From Thermoprotei archaeon (GTDB taxonomy: Archaea; Thermoproteota; Thermoprotei; QMSL01; B3-G16): a stretch of 19,566 bases of DNA. The position numbers were made by a program, and so were the translations under genes. The notes below the pieces were generated by a model. The model did no database searches. It worked only from the letters and a program-made list of their open reading frames with translations, and was not told where the DNA came from. Where the stretch lies: NCBI GenBank assembly GCA_003649665.1, contig QMSL01000003.1, positions 1 through 19,566 on the forward strand, in the 5' to 3' direction. Each line of letters starts with the position of its first letter. Within the stretch, counting starts at the first letter, position 1. Of the stretch, positions 1 through 7,121 are shown in pieces.

Positions 1-31
1 AGGGGATAGAAGTTTGTGAGGTATGGTTTGG

Positions 32-107
32 TGGGCCCGCCGGGATTCGAACCCGGGACCTCCGGCTCGTAAGGCCGGCATCCTAGACCAGGCTAGACGA
101 CGGGCCC
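32..107 (-). tRNA. tRNA-Val (anticodon UAC)
   Basis: Read on the minus strand, this folds as a complete cloverleaf: acceptor GGGCCCG/CGGGCCC, a D arm starting GTCTAG, anticodon stem CCGGC/GCCGG around the loop CTTACGA (anticodon UAC), a five-base variable region and a T arm CCGGG-TTCGAAT-CCCGG. The discriminator is A, and CCA is encoded directly after it (bases 31-29). There is no intron, unlike most other tRNAs in the window. AT-rich, TATA-like sequence lies upstream at about 130-158. Confidence 0.95.
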
Positions 108-169
108 TCTTGTCTAATAAATTATAGAGTGCACATTTAACTCTTTCTGAGTAGAGGATATATGAACCC

Positions 170-520
170 CTATTTTACTTTTTTCTCTACGTATATTGAG
201 TCAATGTAGAGAAGGCCTCCGCAAGAGCATTGACCTACTGTTTTGAGTATGTAGTCTCCTTCCTTAAAGCTTCTCTCGAGTCTATAACTACACTTATCAC
301 ACCTTATGATGACTATCTTCTTAGGCTCCTTACTTGCCCTTTTCAATTCTCGTTGCTGTAATGCTATTGAGGTTATGGCGATCACTAACGTCACGACTGT
401 CAATAACTTTACTATATCTTTAGGTACTTCCTCTGGGAATGTTGCGGAGAGTAAAAGCAATGTTATTAGTATCGAGGTTAGTATTGTAAAGATCGCCATT
501 ACGATGGCAGTCATTTTCAT
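170..520 (-). CDS. Small membrane protein with C-terminal zinc-ribbon-like cysteines
   Basis: This 116-residue protein has two predicted membrane helices (about residues 5-25 and 36-54), a basic linker, and a C-terminal segment with CxxC at 74/77 and CxC at 98/100. That arrangement looks like a zinc ribbon facing the cytoplasm. It starts nine bases after the stop of the DUF1512 gene, so it is probably co-transcribed with it and may be its partner at the membrane. I do not recognise a named family. The topology and zinc binding are inferred from sequence composition and cysteine spacing only. Confidence 0.75.
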   Translation of the reverse strand: MKMTAIVMAIFTILTSILITLLLLSATFPEEVPKDIVKLLTVVTLVIAITSIALQQRELKRASKEPKKIVIIRCDKCSYRLERSFKEGDYILKTVGQCSCGGLLYIDSIYVEKKVK

Positions 521-529
521 TATCTCACC

Positions 530-1639
530 TTACTGAGCTATGCCTATGCTATTGCCTATTCCAGCTATTATCACAGCATCGCCTTCCTTTGTCCTACTGC
601 TTATTATATCGTAGATTCTTTCAATAACTTTATCTGCTGCTTCAGCTATTTCTCTAGTCATGGGCGATATTGCCTCCTCAAAGCTTTCCTTCACTATTAT
701 TGCGTCTATAGGTACTCCGTATCTTGTTGCGGCTTCCTCTATTTTCATCTTCTCAGGACCTGGATCTCCTATGGCGGCACCAACTCCTTCTACTATCTCT
801 CCACTTTTCTCTCCCTCTAGCTTTTGAGCGGCATCTATCATAATTATCCTTGATATCCTTGGGTTCTTATACGTACTGAGGAGCTCTTCTACTATGGTTC
901 CAGGCTTCCCTATCTCTCCTCCGGGACCTAAAGCCTTTATGAGGAGTACCTTTCTATTCATGATCTTGGTCTCCGCTATAATGGTATTATTTTTAATGGC
1001 TTTTATTACAGCATTAGTTCTCCTGATAAGCTTGCTTACTACTAAGGCACCAATGCCATCCCCTATTGGTACTCCATCCTTAAAGGAGACTACTGCATTA
1101 TAATATGCTTCGGCAAAGCGGGTTATCTGAGGGAGCATCATCTCAAGTTGCATTATCATGAATACGCTCTTCGTTCTCCTCCCTAAGAGGGCGTAGTGTC
1201 TAGTTAGTCTATATAGCGAATTAAGCGCTATAGCTGCCTCAAGCATGTTCTCAAGATTCCTCATTTTAATGCCATTTACTTTAGGAGCTAGAGTCCTTAT
1301 TATCTGATGGAATCTCTCCCTCTCAGTATCAAGTATATGCTCAAGTCTCCTGAGTACACCAAATGGATCTCGTTCCACAGGAGGTATTACAAAGAATTCT
1401 AGTATTTCGTCTATTCTACGAGATATCTCATGTACTGACGATCCAAACGAACTGAGTTGTGAGATGAGGATCTCCTTTGATTTCTTAACCATGTTTTCAA
1501 GCCTTCTAAGCACTTGATTTATCTCCTGAAGCCAGAGGAAGACTTGGATCCTTTGATTGAATAGGATGAATAGGATGAATAGGATGGTACTCAGCATGTA
1601 CCAGAGAGAATCCGGTGAGCTTACCAAACTACCACCCAC
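530..1639 (-). CDS. DUF1512 family membrane-anchored protein
   Basis: This 369-residue protein matches the archaeal DUF1512 family as I know it: an N-terminal membrane helix (about residues 12-33), a long helical or coiled middle region, and a glycine-rich C-terminal domain with the blocks GDGIGALVVSKL, KALGPGGEIGKPG, DAAQKLEGEKSGE and GVGAAIGDPGPEK. No biochemical function is established for the family to my knowledge. The assigned start is a GTG; a downstream ATG (Met14) is possible but would clip the membrane segment. The gene lies 30 bases after the PP-loop gene and nine bases before the small membrane/zinc-ribbon gene. The membrane helix is encoded by a near-perfect 9-bp tandem repeat at 1559-1587. 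Confidence 0.85.
   Translation of the reverse strand: MGGSLVSSPDSLWYMLSTILFILFILFNQRIQVFLWLQEINQVLRRLENMVKKSKEILISQLSSFGSSVHEISRRIDEILEFFVIPPVERDPFGVLRRLEHILDTERERFHQIIRTLAPKVNGIKMRNLENMLEAAIALNSLYRLTRHYALLGRRTKSVFMIMQLEMMLPQITRFAEAYYNAVVSFKDGVPIGDGIGALVVSKLIRRTNAVIKAIKNNTIIAETKIMNRKVLLIKALGPGGEIGKPGTIVEELLSTYKNPRISRIIMIDAAQKLEGEKSGEIVEGVGAAIGDPGPEKMKIEEAATRYGVPIDAIIVKESFEEAISPMTREIAEAADKVIERIYDIISSRTKEGDAVIIAGIGNSIGIAQ
1559..1587. repeat. Three tandem copies of a 9-bp unit
   Basis: The unit ATAGGATGA occurs about three times in a row with a last-base change. On the coding (minus) strand it yields the repeated residues F-I-L in the DUF1512 membrane helix. It keeps the reading frame because the period is a multiple of three. 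Confidence 0.8.
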
Positions 1640-1669
1640 GTGATTATATTTCGCATAGGAACCATAATA

Positions 1670-3019
1670 TTATGCATATTTAAGGGTAGAAAAACGTTTT
1701 CGATAAGTTGCAAGTTCTTGGAAGTACTTCTCTAGTATCCTTCGCTCCCATGATCTAAATGCAGGACATATGTAGCAACCTAGTCTATAAAAGCCAAGCT
1801 CATATAACGGATTTAACCTTACACCATTCATAGCAAGGTACAATTGAACTAGTGCAGTTGACCAGATCTTTATTGGAGCTATCTGCAACATACCTTCATG
1901 CCACCTAACGAACGGTCTACGTAATCTTGAGAGCGACTCACAATCCCTATCCCCAACTACGATTAGCGGTTTATCGCTTATCTTCTTCATTGCATCATAA
2001 AGCCCCTTTATCTTAATTTTAGTGCACCAGCGATCGTCCTTGGTTGGAAGAGAGCCTCTTTTCTTTAGTTCAATAGAGATATCAGCCTTTGCGTAAACGT
2101 AGTCTATGTTAAGTCTTCGAGCAATCTCATCGATGTACTTAATATTAAGTGGCAAATCAAGACACGTATCTACGTATATTGGAACTACGTTTTCCTTGCC
2201 AAAGTACTTGATGGAAAGAATCAAAGCAACAGTACTATCCTTGCCTCCACTCCATGGCACTATGACCCTATCATAGTCATATTCAGTATTTGCCTCTGCC
2301 CATTTGAATATTTTAAAAGCATATCTCTCTAAGAAGAGTAAATAGCTCTTATTGAGGTTTATACACGAGCTAATGTTCACGTCAATTGGCTCATATTCTC
2401 CTTTTCCAACAAGTCGTACGTCCTCATCGTATTCATAAGGAATTAATATCCTTAATGCCATCGAAGATCCCTGGAAAACTTCATGCACTCCCTCATCATA
2501 TTTAACTACTAGAGGATTCTCGCCTATAGGCGCTCCGAAGAGTTCAGTAAACAACTCTTTATGAGGCTTGCCTATCGCATAATACATATCGTACGTGGGC
2601 TTGCACTTTAATCTAAGGGGCTCGCCTATTGTTCCGAAGTGGACGTAGCCTTGTTTGTCGGGATGCCATCTAGCGTATATTCTAAATAACGCCTTTCCCT
2701 TCTCTATAGCCCAGAATATCTCAGATATTCGGGCATTCCTCACCTTAGCTTTGTCGAGATTAACTAGTCTAACGTTCATCGGATGAGCTCGGTAGTTTCT
2801 TAACTCCTTCATTTCCCTAGGACATAGGACTACTATCAAACCGTCATATCCTTTAGATTCTTCCTCTATCCGCTTTACTAGATCATTATATCTTCTAACA
2901 CCGCCCATGCTTGTAACATCTATTTGTCCGCCCCAATCACCATAGAATGTCTTAATTGTTGCCGTTACAGCATCCTTATCCTTTTTTGCACGTACTAAGA
3001 TCCTGATCAGGGACTCCAT
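1670..3019 (-). CDS. PAPS-reductase-like PP-loop ATPase with C-terminal cysteine motif
   Basis: This 449-residue protein has an N-terminal region of about 240 residues, then a PP-loop (N-type ATP pyrophosphatase) domain with SGGKDS at 257-262. It also has RWCT (C332), a GDRDCES segment (C360) and a late GCYICP motif (C415, C418). This matches archaeal proteins annotated as phosphoadenosine phosphosulfate reductase family, which are much longer than assimilatory PAPS reductases. The PP-loop implies adenylation of a substrate. The four cysteines could hold an Fe-S cluster or carry sulfur, so a sulfur-transfer or RNA-thiolation role is as plausible as sulfate reduction; this is inference. The ATG start lies two bases after the peptidase stop, so the two genes are surely co-transcribed. 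Confidence 0.85.
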   Translation of the reverse strand: MESLIRILVRAKKDKDAVTATIKTFYGDWGGQIDVTSMGGVRRYNDLVKRIEEESKGYDGLIVVLCPREMKELRNYRAHPMNVRLVNLDKAKVRNARISEIFWAIEKGKALFRIYARWHPDKQGYVHFGTIGEPLRLKCKPTYDMYYAIGKPHKELFTELFGAPIGENPLVVKYDEGVHEVFQGSSMALRILIPYEYDEDVRLVGKGEYEPIDVNISSCINLNKSYLLFLERYAFKIFKWAEANTEYDYDRVIVPWSGGKDSTVALILSIKYFGKENVVPIYVDTCLDLPLNIKYIDEIARRLNIDYVYAKADISIELKKRGSLPTKDDRWCTKIKIKGLYDAMKKISDKPLIVVGDRDCESLSRLRRPFVRWHEGMLQIAPIKIWSTALVQLYLAMNGVRLNPLYELGFYRLGCYICPAFRSWERRILEKYFQELATYRKRFSTLKYA

Positions 3020-3021
3020 TT

Positions 3022-3630
3022 TTAGCTCCCCAAGATGACATATAGAACTTTCTCGATAGCCTTCACGAGTACATTAAATGGAAGGGATGGTGTGTTAACT
3101 TCAGAAACAACGTATTCGGAGGCTTGAGGTATATGAATAAAACCGTATCTACCGTTCCCCTTCCTCTTTAGTAAATGTGCAGCTATATAGAATGCGTAAT
3201 TGCATAAGTAGGTTCCAGCTGAGAAGGAAAGAGAAGCAGGTATTCCAGAACGCCTAAGTTCGTTTACTATCCTTTTGGCAGGAATAGTCGTTATATATGC
3301 TAGATCTCCATCTTCATATATATAGGAGACATCAGTTTGTCGTACTCCATCCTCATCTGGTCTCTCGGAGTATACTATGTTTAATGCTATCACCTCTATT
3401 CTTATACAGGTAGACCTAGGGGCTAGGCCTATGCCTAAGTAAAGAGATGGATTAACTTCATCAATTAGTTTCTCGAGTACCTCCCTTACTCGCCTATAGG
3501 ATACGGGCAGCTCTTTTCCAATTATTCTCTCGCCATTTATTTCCTTTCCATTAAATAGGCGAGCTATTTCTCCAGATGGATTTTTCTTCATACCTCCAAA
3601 TGGAGCAAATCCGGTTAGGAGTACAGTCAT
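3022..3630 (-). CDS. pcp: Pyroglutamyl peptidase I (peptidase family C15)
   Basis: This cysteine peptidase removes N-terminal pyroglutamate from peptides in the cytoplasm. The family pattern is clear: N-terminal VLLTGFAPFGG, the glutamate in IRIEVIALN (E79), the nucleophile in SAGTYLCNYAFY (C143) and the histidine in GFIHIPQ (H166). All three catalytic residues are present and sit at the family's usual positions when the second ATG is used. An upstream ATG at 3642 would add four residues. The start at 3630 is preferred because a TATA box at 3651-3662 would place the transcript start almost on it, giving a leaderless mRNA. It is the first gene of the minus-strand run towards the PP-loop protein and DUF1512. 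Confidence 0.93.
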   Translation of the reverse strand: MTVLLTGFAPFGGMKKNPSGEIARLFNGKEINGERIIGKELPVSYRRVREVLEKLIDEVNPSLYLGIGLAPRSTCIRIEVIALNIVYSERPDEDGVRQTDVSYIYEDGDLAYITTIPAKRIVNELRRSGIPASLSFSAGTYLCNYAFYIAAHLLKRKGNGRYGFIHIPQASEYVVSEVNTPSLPFNVLVKAIEKVLYVILGS

Positions 3631-3650
3631 CGTTAAAATCATGAAAAGAA

Positions 3651-3662
3651 TTATATATAAGC
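3651..3662 (-). promoter_or_regulatory. TATA box for the pcp operon
   Basis: On the minus strand the sequence reads CTTATATATAAT, a strong archaeal TATA element. Its centre is about 26 bases upstream of the ATG at 3630, consistent with a leaderless pcp transcript. Confidence 0.6.
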
Positions 3663-3686
3663 ATCATCCCACATTGAATCGACAAG

Positions 3687-3695
3687 CTTTTAAAT
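3687..3695 (+). promoter_or_regulatory. TATA box for 5S rRNA
   Basis: The sequence CTTTTAAAT lies about 30 bases upstream of the 5S rRNA 5' end, the expected spacing for an archaeal promoter. It is back to back with the pcp promoter. Confidence 0.55.
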
Positions 3696-3721
3696 CTGTC
3701 ATCTATCAATATTACGGGATG

Positions 3722-3849
3722 AGGGCGGACGGCCATAGGAGGGAGGGCCACACCCGGTCTCATACCGAACCCGGAAGTTAAGCCTCCCTCCGCCGTCGCG
3801 AGTACTGAGGTCCGAGAGGCCTCGGGAAAGCGCGGTGCTGTCCGCCCAA
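3722..3849 (+). rRNA. rrf: 5S ribosomal RNA
   Basis: The terminal helix GGGCGGAC (from 3723) pairs with GTCCGCCC (to 3848). Between them are the conserved 5S elements CACACCCGGTCTCATACCGAACCCGGAAGTTAAGC (split here only for description: CACACCCGG, TCTCATACCGAAC, CCGGAAGTTAAGC) and a GC-rich loop D/E arm. At about 126 nt it has the normal length. It stands alone with its own promoter, with no 16S or 23S nearby, as is usual in crenarchaea. A 100-residue reading frame antisense to it is spurious. The exact ends may be off by one or two bases. Confidence 0.95.
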
Positions 3850-4017
3850 CCACTTCTACTATTTTAGTTCGACGAATTAAGTTGCATTTAGTGATATAGA
3901 CTTTTCATGAAATTAGGGCTTTATAAGATAAAACAATTAAGCAATTCTATTGTCGTGAGGTGAGAAGTCAGAATGATGGTGGTGGGCCCGCGGGGATTTG
4001 AACCCCGGCCAGCGGGT

Positions 4018-4047
4018 GTCTTCTAGCCCCGTTATAGAGAGGCAGAT
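4018..4047 (-). other. tRNA-Trp intron 2 (position 37/38, 30 nt)
   Basis: This is the canonical archaeal intron site, one base after the anticodon. The exon bases C32-C35 pair with intron GAAG except for a C34-A mismatch. The junction bulges would be AG|A and AC|A. Confidence 0.7.
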
Positions 4048-4052
4048 CTGGA

Positions 4053-4070
4053 GTGCGGGAGATCATCCCT
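4053..4070 (-). other. tRNA-Trp intron 1 (position 32/33, 18 nt)
   Basis: This non-canonical intron starts AGGGATGATC and ends CCCGCAC. It forms a complete bulge-helix-bulge with perfect GCGG/CCGC pairing, the expected substrate of the archaeal splicing endonuclease. Confidence 0.78.
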
Positions 4071-4221
4071 GCCCGCCATCCTGCCTGGCTAGACTACGGG
4101 CCCCTTTCCATATTGTATTTTACCGTTAAAGGGTTTTAACTTTTCCGCTTGAGACATATATAAGAGATAGACTTAAATCTTGCTCCGTTCATTCTCGTAC
4201 ATGACTAATGGTGTTATGTAA

Positions 4222-5352
4222 ATGGCGTTCATTGAGCTACCGCTTCATGATGGTCATGCGCCTAAATGGCTCTTTAATAGGATGGTTCGTCTTGGAGCTA
4301 AGATAATCAACATAATAGTTGATGAATATGGAGAGAGGGAGCTTATAAGGAGAATTGGCCATCCCTTATGGTTCCATGCTTTAGCGCTTGTCTTAGGTTT
4401 TGATTGGGATAGTAGTGGTGTAACCACTGTTACCTCGGCTGTATTAAAGAAATGCATTAGAGAGCTAGACCTCGACATAATGGTTGTTGGCGGCAAGGGA
4501 AAGGCTGCACTTAACATACCATCTGAGATCAAGGAGGAGGGAGAGCGCCTGAACTTTAGAACGGGCATAATAGAGTCACTCTCTAAGCTGAGCAGAATAG
4601 CGGCTAAGGTAGATACCTCGCTAATACAGGCAGGATACCCGCTTTACCATCAGGCGATATTCTGTACTAAGAGTGGTGAGTGGTGTATTGTACAACAGGG
4701 CATGAATGTGAGCATAAGAATGGCCAGGAGGTATCATTGGACATGGAACTCATTTACAACTCCCGAGGAGAATCCGCATAGCGGCCTCCTTGGCTATCGA
4801 GTACACGACGCTGTACTTAACTTAACTAGCGCTAAGTCAAGGGATGCAAGGAGGACGGTGCTTGATCTTGCAAAAGAGAATCCAAGAAAGATAAGACGAT
4901 TGCTTCAGGAGGCATGTGGTTTATTGAAGGGCTCAATATTAGAATGGCTCGGTATTAAAGAGAGCATTAGGAGAAGTGTTTTAGCGTATAGAATAGATCC
5001 AAGGAAAGTCAATTGGAAGGCACTGGAGAAGACGTATCAAATACAGCCAAGGAACTACGAGGAGTTCCTTTTAGTTAAGGGATTGGGACCAACAACTATT
5101 AGAGCATTAGCGTTGATTTCAGAGATAATATATGGAGATGAAGTGGATTGGTCTGATCCCTTACGCTATGGCTATGCATTTGGAGGAAAGGATGGCATAC
5201 CATATCCAGTAGACGTAAAGCTCATGGATGAAGTAGGCGACCTTTTAGATAAAGCGATAGCAGATAAGGAGAAGAGAGAACGCTTATTGAAGAGGATCAA
5301 AGGGATCTTAAGGAGAGGGAACAAAGTATACTATCTCGTAAAGTTCAGATGA
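4222..5352 (+). CDS. DUF763 domain protein
   Basis: This 376-residue protein is a full-length member of DUF763, an archaeal and bacterial family of unknown function. Visible family blocks are the N-terminal ELPLHDGHAPKWLF, the middle stretch CIVQQGMN, the EENPHSGLLGYR segment, and the C-terminal YGYAFGGKDGIPYPVD. A stretch near residues 284-300 (LVKGLGPTTIRALALIS) resembles a helix-hairpin-helix, which hints at nucleic-acid binding; this is inference. It stands alone as a transcription unit. A TATA-like sequence lies at 4156-4178 and a weak GGTG precedes the ATG. It ends in an antisense arrangement with a dubious open frame on the other strand. Confidence 0.88.
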   Translation: MAFIELPLHDGHAPKWLFNRMVRLGAKIINIIVDEYGERELIRRIGHPLWFHALALVLGFDWDSSGVTTVTSAVLKKCIRELDLDIMVVGGKGKAALNIPSEIKEEGERLNFRTGIIESLSKLSRIAAKVDTSLIQAGYPLYHQAIFCTKSGEWCIVQQGMNVSIRMARRYHWTWNSFTTPEENPHSGLLGYRVHDAVLNLTSAKSRDARRTVLDLAKENPRKIRRLLQEACGLLKGSILEWLGIKESIRRSVLAYRIDPRKVNWKALEKTYQIQPRNYEEFLLVKGLGPTTIRALALISEIIYGDEVDWSDPLRYGYAFGGKDGIPYPVDVKLMDEVGDLLDKAIADKEKRERLLKRIKGILRRGNKVYYLVKFR

Positions 5353-5689
5353 GGTCAATTGATAGGGTTACGGAACCTTCATTACAGAAGGTCATCATAA
5401 TAGCCCCGTTAACACCAATCGACCGATGAATTAAATCAGTACCATCAAGCATTAATACCTTCGGCTTGATGCTAGATCAATTAAAGGGGACATTAAAGCC
5501 ACTTACGGCTTTCCTTAAGTGATTGAGATATACTCCATGCATATTGAGTGCATTTGCATTAGCTATTTTACTTCGTTTCATTTTAGGAGTAGCGCCATAT
5601 GGTCTGGAGAACATAATACGTATAAGGCATAATGAGCACTTAAAGCATGGAATTATGGCTAAGGAGACAAAATTTAAGTCTCTAAGGTA
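5345..5689 (-). pseudogene. Possible remnant reading frame interrupted by one TGA; otherwise a gene-free 354-base gap
   Basis: The gap between DUF763 and tRNA-Thr (5353-5706) has no ordinary gene. On the minus strand one frame is open from 5689 to 5345 except for a single TGA at 5477-5479. Its translation includes CFKCSLC near the start, a stretch beginning MKRSKIANANAL, and after the TGA a segment containing LMLDGTDLIHRSIGVNGAIM. It looks mildly protein-like but I recognise no family. It could be a decayed gene or simple chance in AT-rich DNA. The tRNA-Thr promoter (about 5668-5679) overlaps its upstream end. Confidence 0.2.
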
Positions 5690-5706
5690 TTATAATTAAG
5701 TATTGG

Positions 5707-5801
5707 GCCCCGGTAGCTCAGCTAGGTAGAGCGCGGGCCTCGTAAGGCTTTGTATAACCCAAGAGAGCCCGTGGTCCCGGGTTCGAATCCCGGCCGGGGC
5801 T
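5707..5801 (+). tRNA. tRNA-Thr (anticodon CGU) with one intron
   Basis: Acceptor GCCCCGG/CCGGGGC with discriminator U and encoded CCA (5802-5804). The anticodon stem CGGGC/GCCCG holds the loop CTCGTA-A, anticodon CGU. The loop is split after A37 by a 21-nt intron, 5745-5765, at the canonical 37/38 site. The exon bases CTCG pair with intron CAAG apart from a C34-A mismatch, and GG/CC closes the intron hairpin, giving a relaxed bulge-helix-bulge. A TATA-like AAATTTAAG lies about 30 bases upstream. Confidence 0.93.
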
Positions 5802-5892
5802 CCATTATTCTTACAATTAGAAGTTAACCAGAATTCATCGAAATTAAATGTCGTGCATAAGGATGTATGAAAACTTTTATTAGAGCTCATGG

Positions 5893-5984
5893 TGGGGCCG
5901 CCGGGATTTGAACCCGGGATCACGGGGACCCAAACCCCGCAGCCTTCTGAGGAGACGCGCCCTTCCAGGCTAGCCGACGGCCCC
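5893..5984 (-). tRNA. tRNA-Pro (anticodon UGG) with a D-arm intron
   Basis: Acceptor GGGGCCG/CGGCCCC, discriminator A, encoded CCA (5892-5890), anticodon stem CGGGG/CCCCG with loop TTTGGGT (UGG) and T arm CCGGG-TTCAAAT-CCCGG. The gene is 18 nt too long, and the surplus is all between D-stem strands GGCT (10-13) and GGCT (22-25). Removing 5945-5962 leaves the normal loop AGCCTGGAA and puts the intron at 21/22. Its bulge-helix-bulge has central helix CTGG/TCAG, identical bulges AA|G on both sides and an outer helix AGC/GCT. A TATA box GTTTAAATAC lies at about 6008-6018. Confidence 0.93.
5945..5962 (-). other. tRNA-Pro intron (position 21/22, 18 nt)
   Basis: This is a non-canonical intron at the base of the D loop, starting GGGCGCGTCTCC and ending TCAGAA. 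It shares the pattern GGG-N4-TCTCC with the first intron of tRNA-Trp. Confidence 0.75.
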
Positions 5985-6071
5985 CTATTCATGATTTTAT
6001 CTGTAAAGTATTTAAACTTACGCTCTATATCGCAAAGATAGCAGTGTCACTTATATACTTATACCTGATTC

Positions 6072-6093
6072 AAAGAGGGGGACGAAAGAGGGG
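6072..6093 (+). promoter_or_regulatory. Duplicated AAAGAGGGG with ribosome-binding site
   Basis: AAAGAGGGG is present at 6072-6080 and again at 6085-6093. The second copy is spaced as the Shine-Dalgarno sequence of the DHH gene; the first may be an alternative site or a chance duplication. Confidence 0.5.
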
Positions 6094-6099
6094 AATACA

Positions 6100-7041
6100 A
6101 TGGCGTTCCTCATAGATAGACGATTCTACGACGCCTTACTAGCGAAAATTAGACGGAGACCTCTATGTCTCTCGCATCTGCGTGATGTTGATGGAATAGT
6201 ATCTGCTGCACTATTTGTTATCAAGAATCCTAATTCAGTCGTCATTTTAGCTAATCCTCACGAAGTTGTTAAAGGATGGTTCTCATTATTTACATGGGAC
6301 TTCGTGGCTGATCTACCGTGTCCTAAAAAGGCTATAGTCCGTGTTGATCATCACAAAAGTAATCCACCAGGAGCGGTCAAGGAGTACTACGATCCTGAGG
6401 CGCCATGTGCAGCACTGCTTGTCATGAAGGCCTTAGGATTAGAGGATGATGAAAAAGTCAAGAAACTAGTTGAGATGGCTATTGAGGCGGACACTGCTAA
6501 TATAACCAGCGATGAGACGTGGGATTTAAATGATGCAATAAAAGCAGCATCCTATAGGGAGAAGATAAGGCTCGTTAAAGGACTTGCTGAGAAGGGTATA
6601 GAGGTCCTTAAGGAAGAATGGGTTAAAAAGCTCATAATGAAGAATAGGAAGAAAAGGGAGATTACACTGAAAGTATGTGACCTTATAAGGATCGAGGAGG
6701 AGACCTTAGTTTTGATTGATAAGGGAGTCGAGCTATCGTATAGAGGATTGTGTATAGAGCTTGAGAGGCGAGGCGCGAAATTTACATGTGTAATGGTGCC
6801 CTTGAGGAGGGGGAAGTATAGATTATATTTAGGTGCATCAAAAGACTCAGAATACGATGTAGCAGAACTCGCGAGATCGTTAGGTGGAGGTGGACATAGA
6901 TTCGCAGCAGGCGCCATAGCAAGGAACTTAGACGAAGCACTCTTGGTAATAGCTAACTATTTGAGGAAGGATGAACTAAACATAGCGAAGATTACACGTT
7001 CACTTACTGTGGAATATATGCAGTGGAGAAGGAAAGTTTGA
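6100..7041 (+). CDS. DHH/DHHA1 family phosphoesterase (RecJ/NrnA-like)
   Basis: This 313-residue protein has the motifs of metal-dependent DHH phosphoesterases: SHLRDVDGIVSAA (D29, D31), VDHH (83-85), EADTANI (D131) and, in the C-terminal DHHA1 domain, GGGGH at 262-266. Families with this layout hydrolyse single-stranded nucleic acid, short oligoribonucleotides or phosphorylated nucleosides with Mn2+. Substrate cannot be told from sequence, but a role in RNA or DNA turnover is likely. The first motif has an Arg-Asp in place of the usual His-x-Asp. A TATA box (about 6050-6058) and a GAGGGG ribosome-binding site six bases before the ATG support the start. The element AAAGAGGGG occurs twice, at 6072 and 6085. 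Confidence 0.88.
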   Translation: MAFLIDRRFYDALLAKIRRRPLCLSHLRDVDGIVSAALFVIKNPNSVVILANPHEVVKGWFSLFTWDFVADLPCPKKAIVRVDHHKSNPPGAVKEYYDPEAPCAALLVMKALGLEDDEKVKKLVEMAIEADTANITSDETWDLNDAIKAASYREKIRLVKGLAEKGIEVLKEEWVKKLIMKNRKKREITLKVCDLIRIEEETLVLIDKGVELSYRGLCIELERRGAKFTCVMVPLRRGKYRLYLGASKDSEYDVAELARSLGGGGHRFAAGAIARNLDEALLVIANYLRKDELNIAKITRSLTVEYMQWRRKV

Positions 7042-7121
7042 TGATATGAATCGTTCTCCTGTTCAAGGATATTCACTCAAGAGATAAGCTTAAGTAAGCC
7101 TCTGTAATTTATGTGCGAGTG

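Larger units (their letters stand above)
3983..4103 (-). tRNA. tRNA-Trp (anticodon CCA) with two introns
   Basis: Acceptor GGGCCCG/CGGGCCC, discriminator A and encoded CCA (3982-3980) frame a 121-nt gene that is 48 nt too long. Any single-intron model leaves position 33 without its invariant U. Removing an 18-nt intron after C32 (4053-4070) and a 30-nt intron after G37 (4018-4047) restores the stem GCGGG/CCCGC and the loop CTCCAGA, anticodon CCA at 4049-4051. The first intron forms a textbook bulge-helix-bulge: central helix GCGG/CCGC, bulges GC|A and AC|T, and inner helix GGGA/TCTC. The second has central helix CTCC/GAAG with one C-A mismatch. G1-C72, G2-C71 and A73 agree with Trp and argue against Gly. 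The mature variable region has four bases. Confidence 0.82.

Noticed and set aside
1670..3019. Assimilatory PAPS reductase (cysH)
   Set aside because: The protein is nearly twice the usual length, has extra cysteines and no sulfate-assimilation neighbours, so only the superfamily is claimed.
3551..3853. A 100-residue reading frame antisense to 5S rRNA
   Set aside because: It runs through the 5S gene and the pcp 5' end; the structured GC-rich RNA explains the open frame.
3983..4103. tRNA-Gly (CCC) or a single 48-nt intron
   Set aside because: No single intron gives U33, and the Gly reading needs C2-G71, whereas this acceptor has G2-C71. The two-intron Trp model satisfies all positions.
5477..5479. 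TGA recoded as selenocysteine or another amino acid
   Set aside because: No recognisable recoding hairpin or selenoprotein context; a decayed or chance frame is simpler.
5696..5992. A 98-residue frame spanning tRNA-Thr and tRNA-Pro
   Set aside because: Two well-folded tRNA genes account for the sequence; the translation is typical of read-through tRNA.
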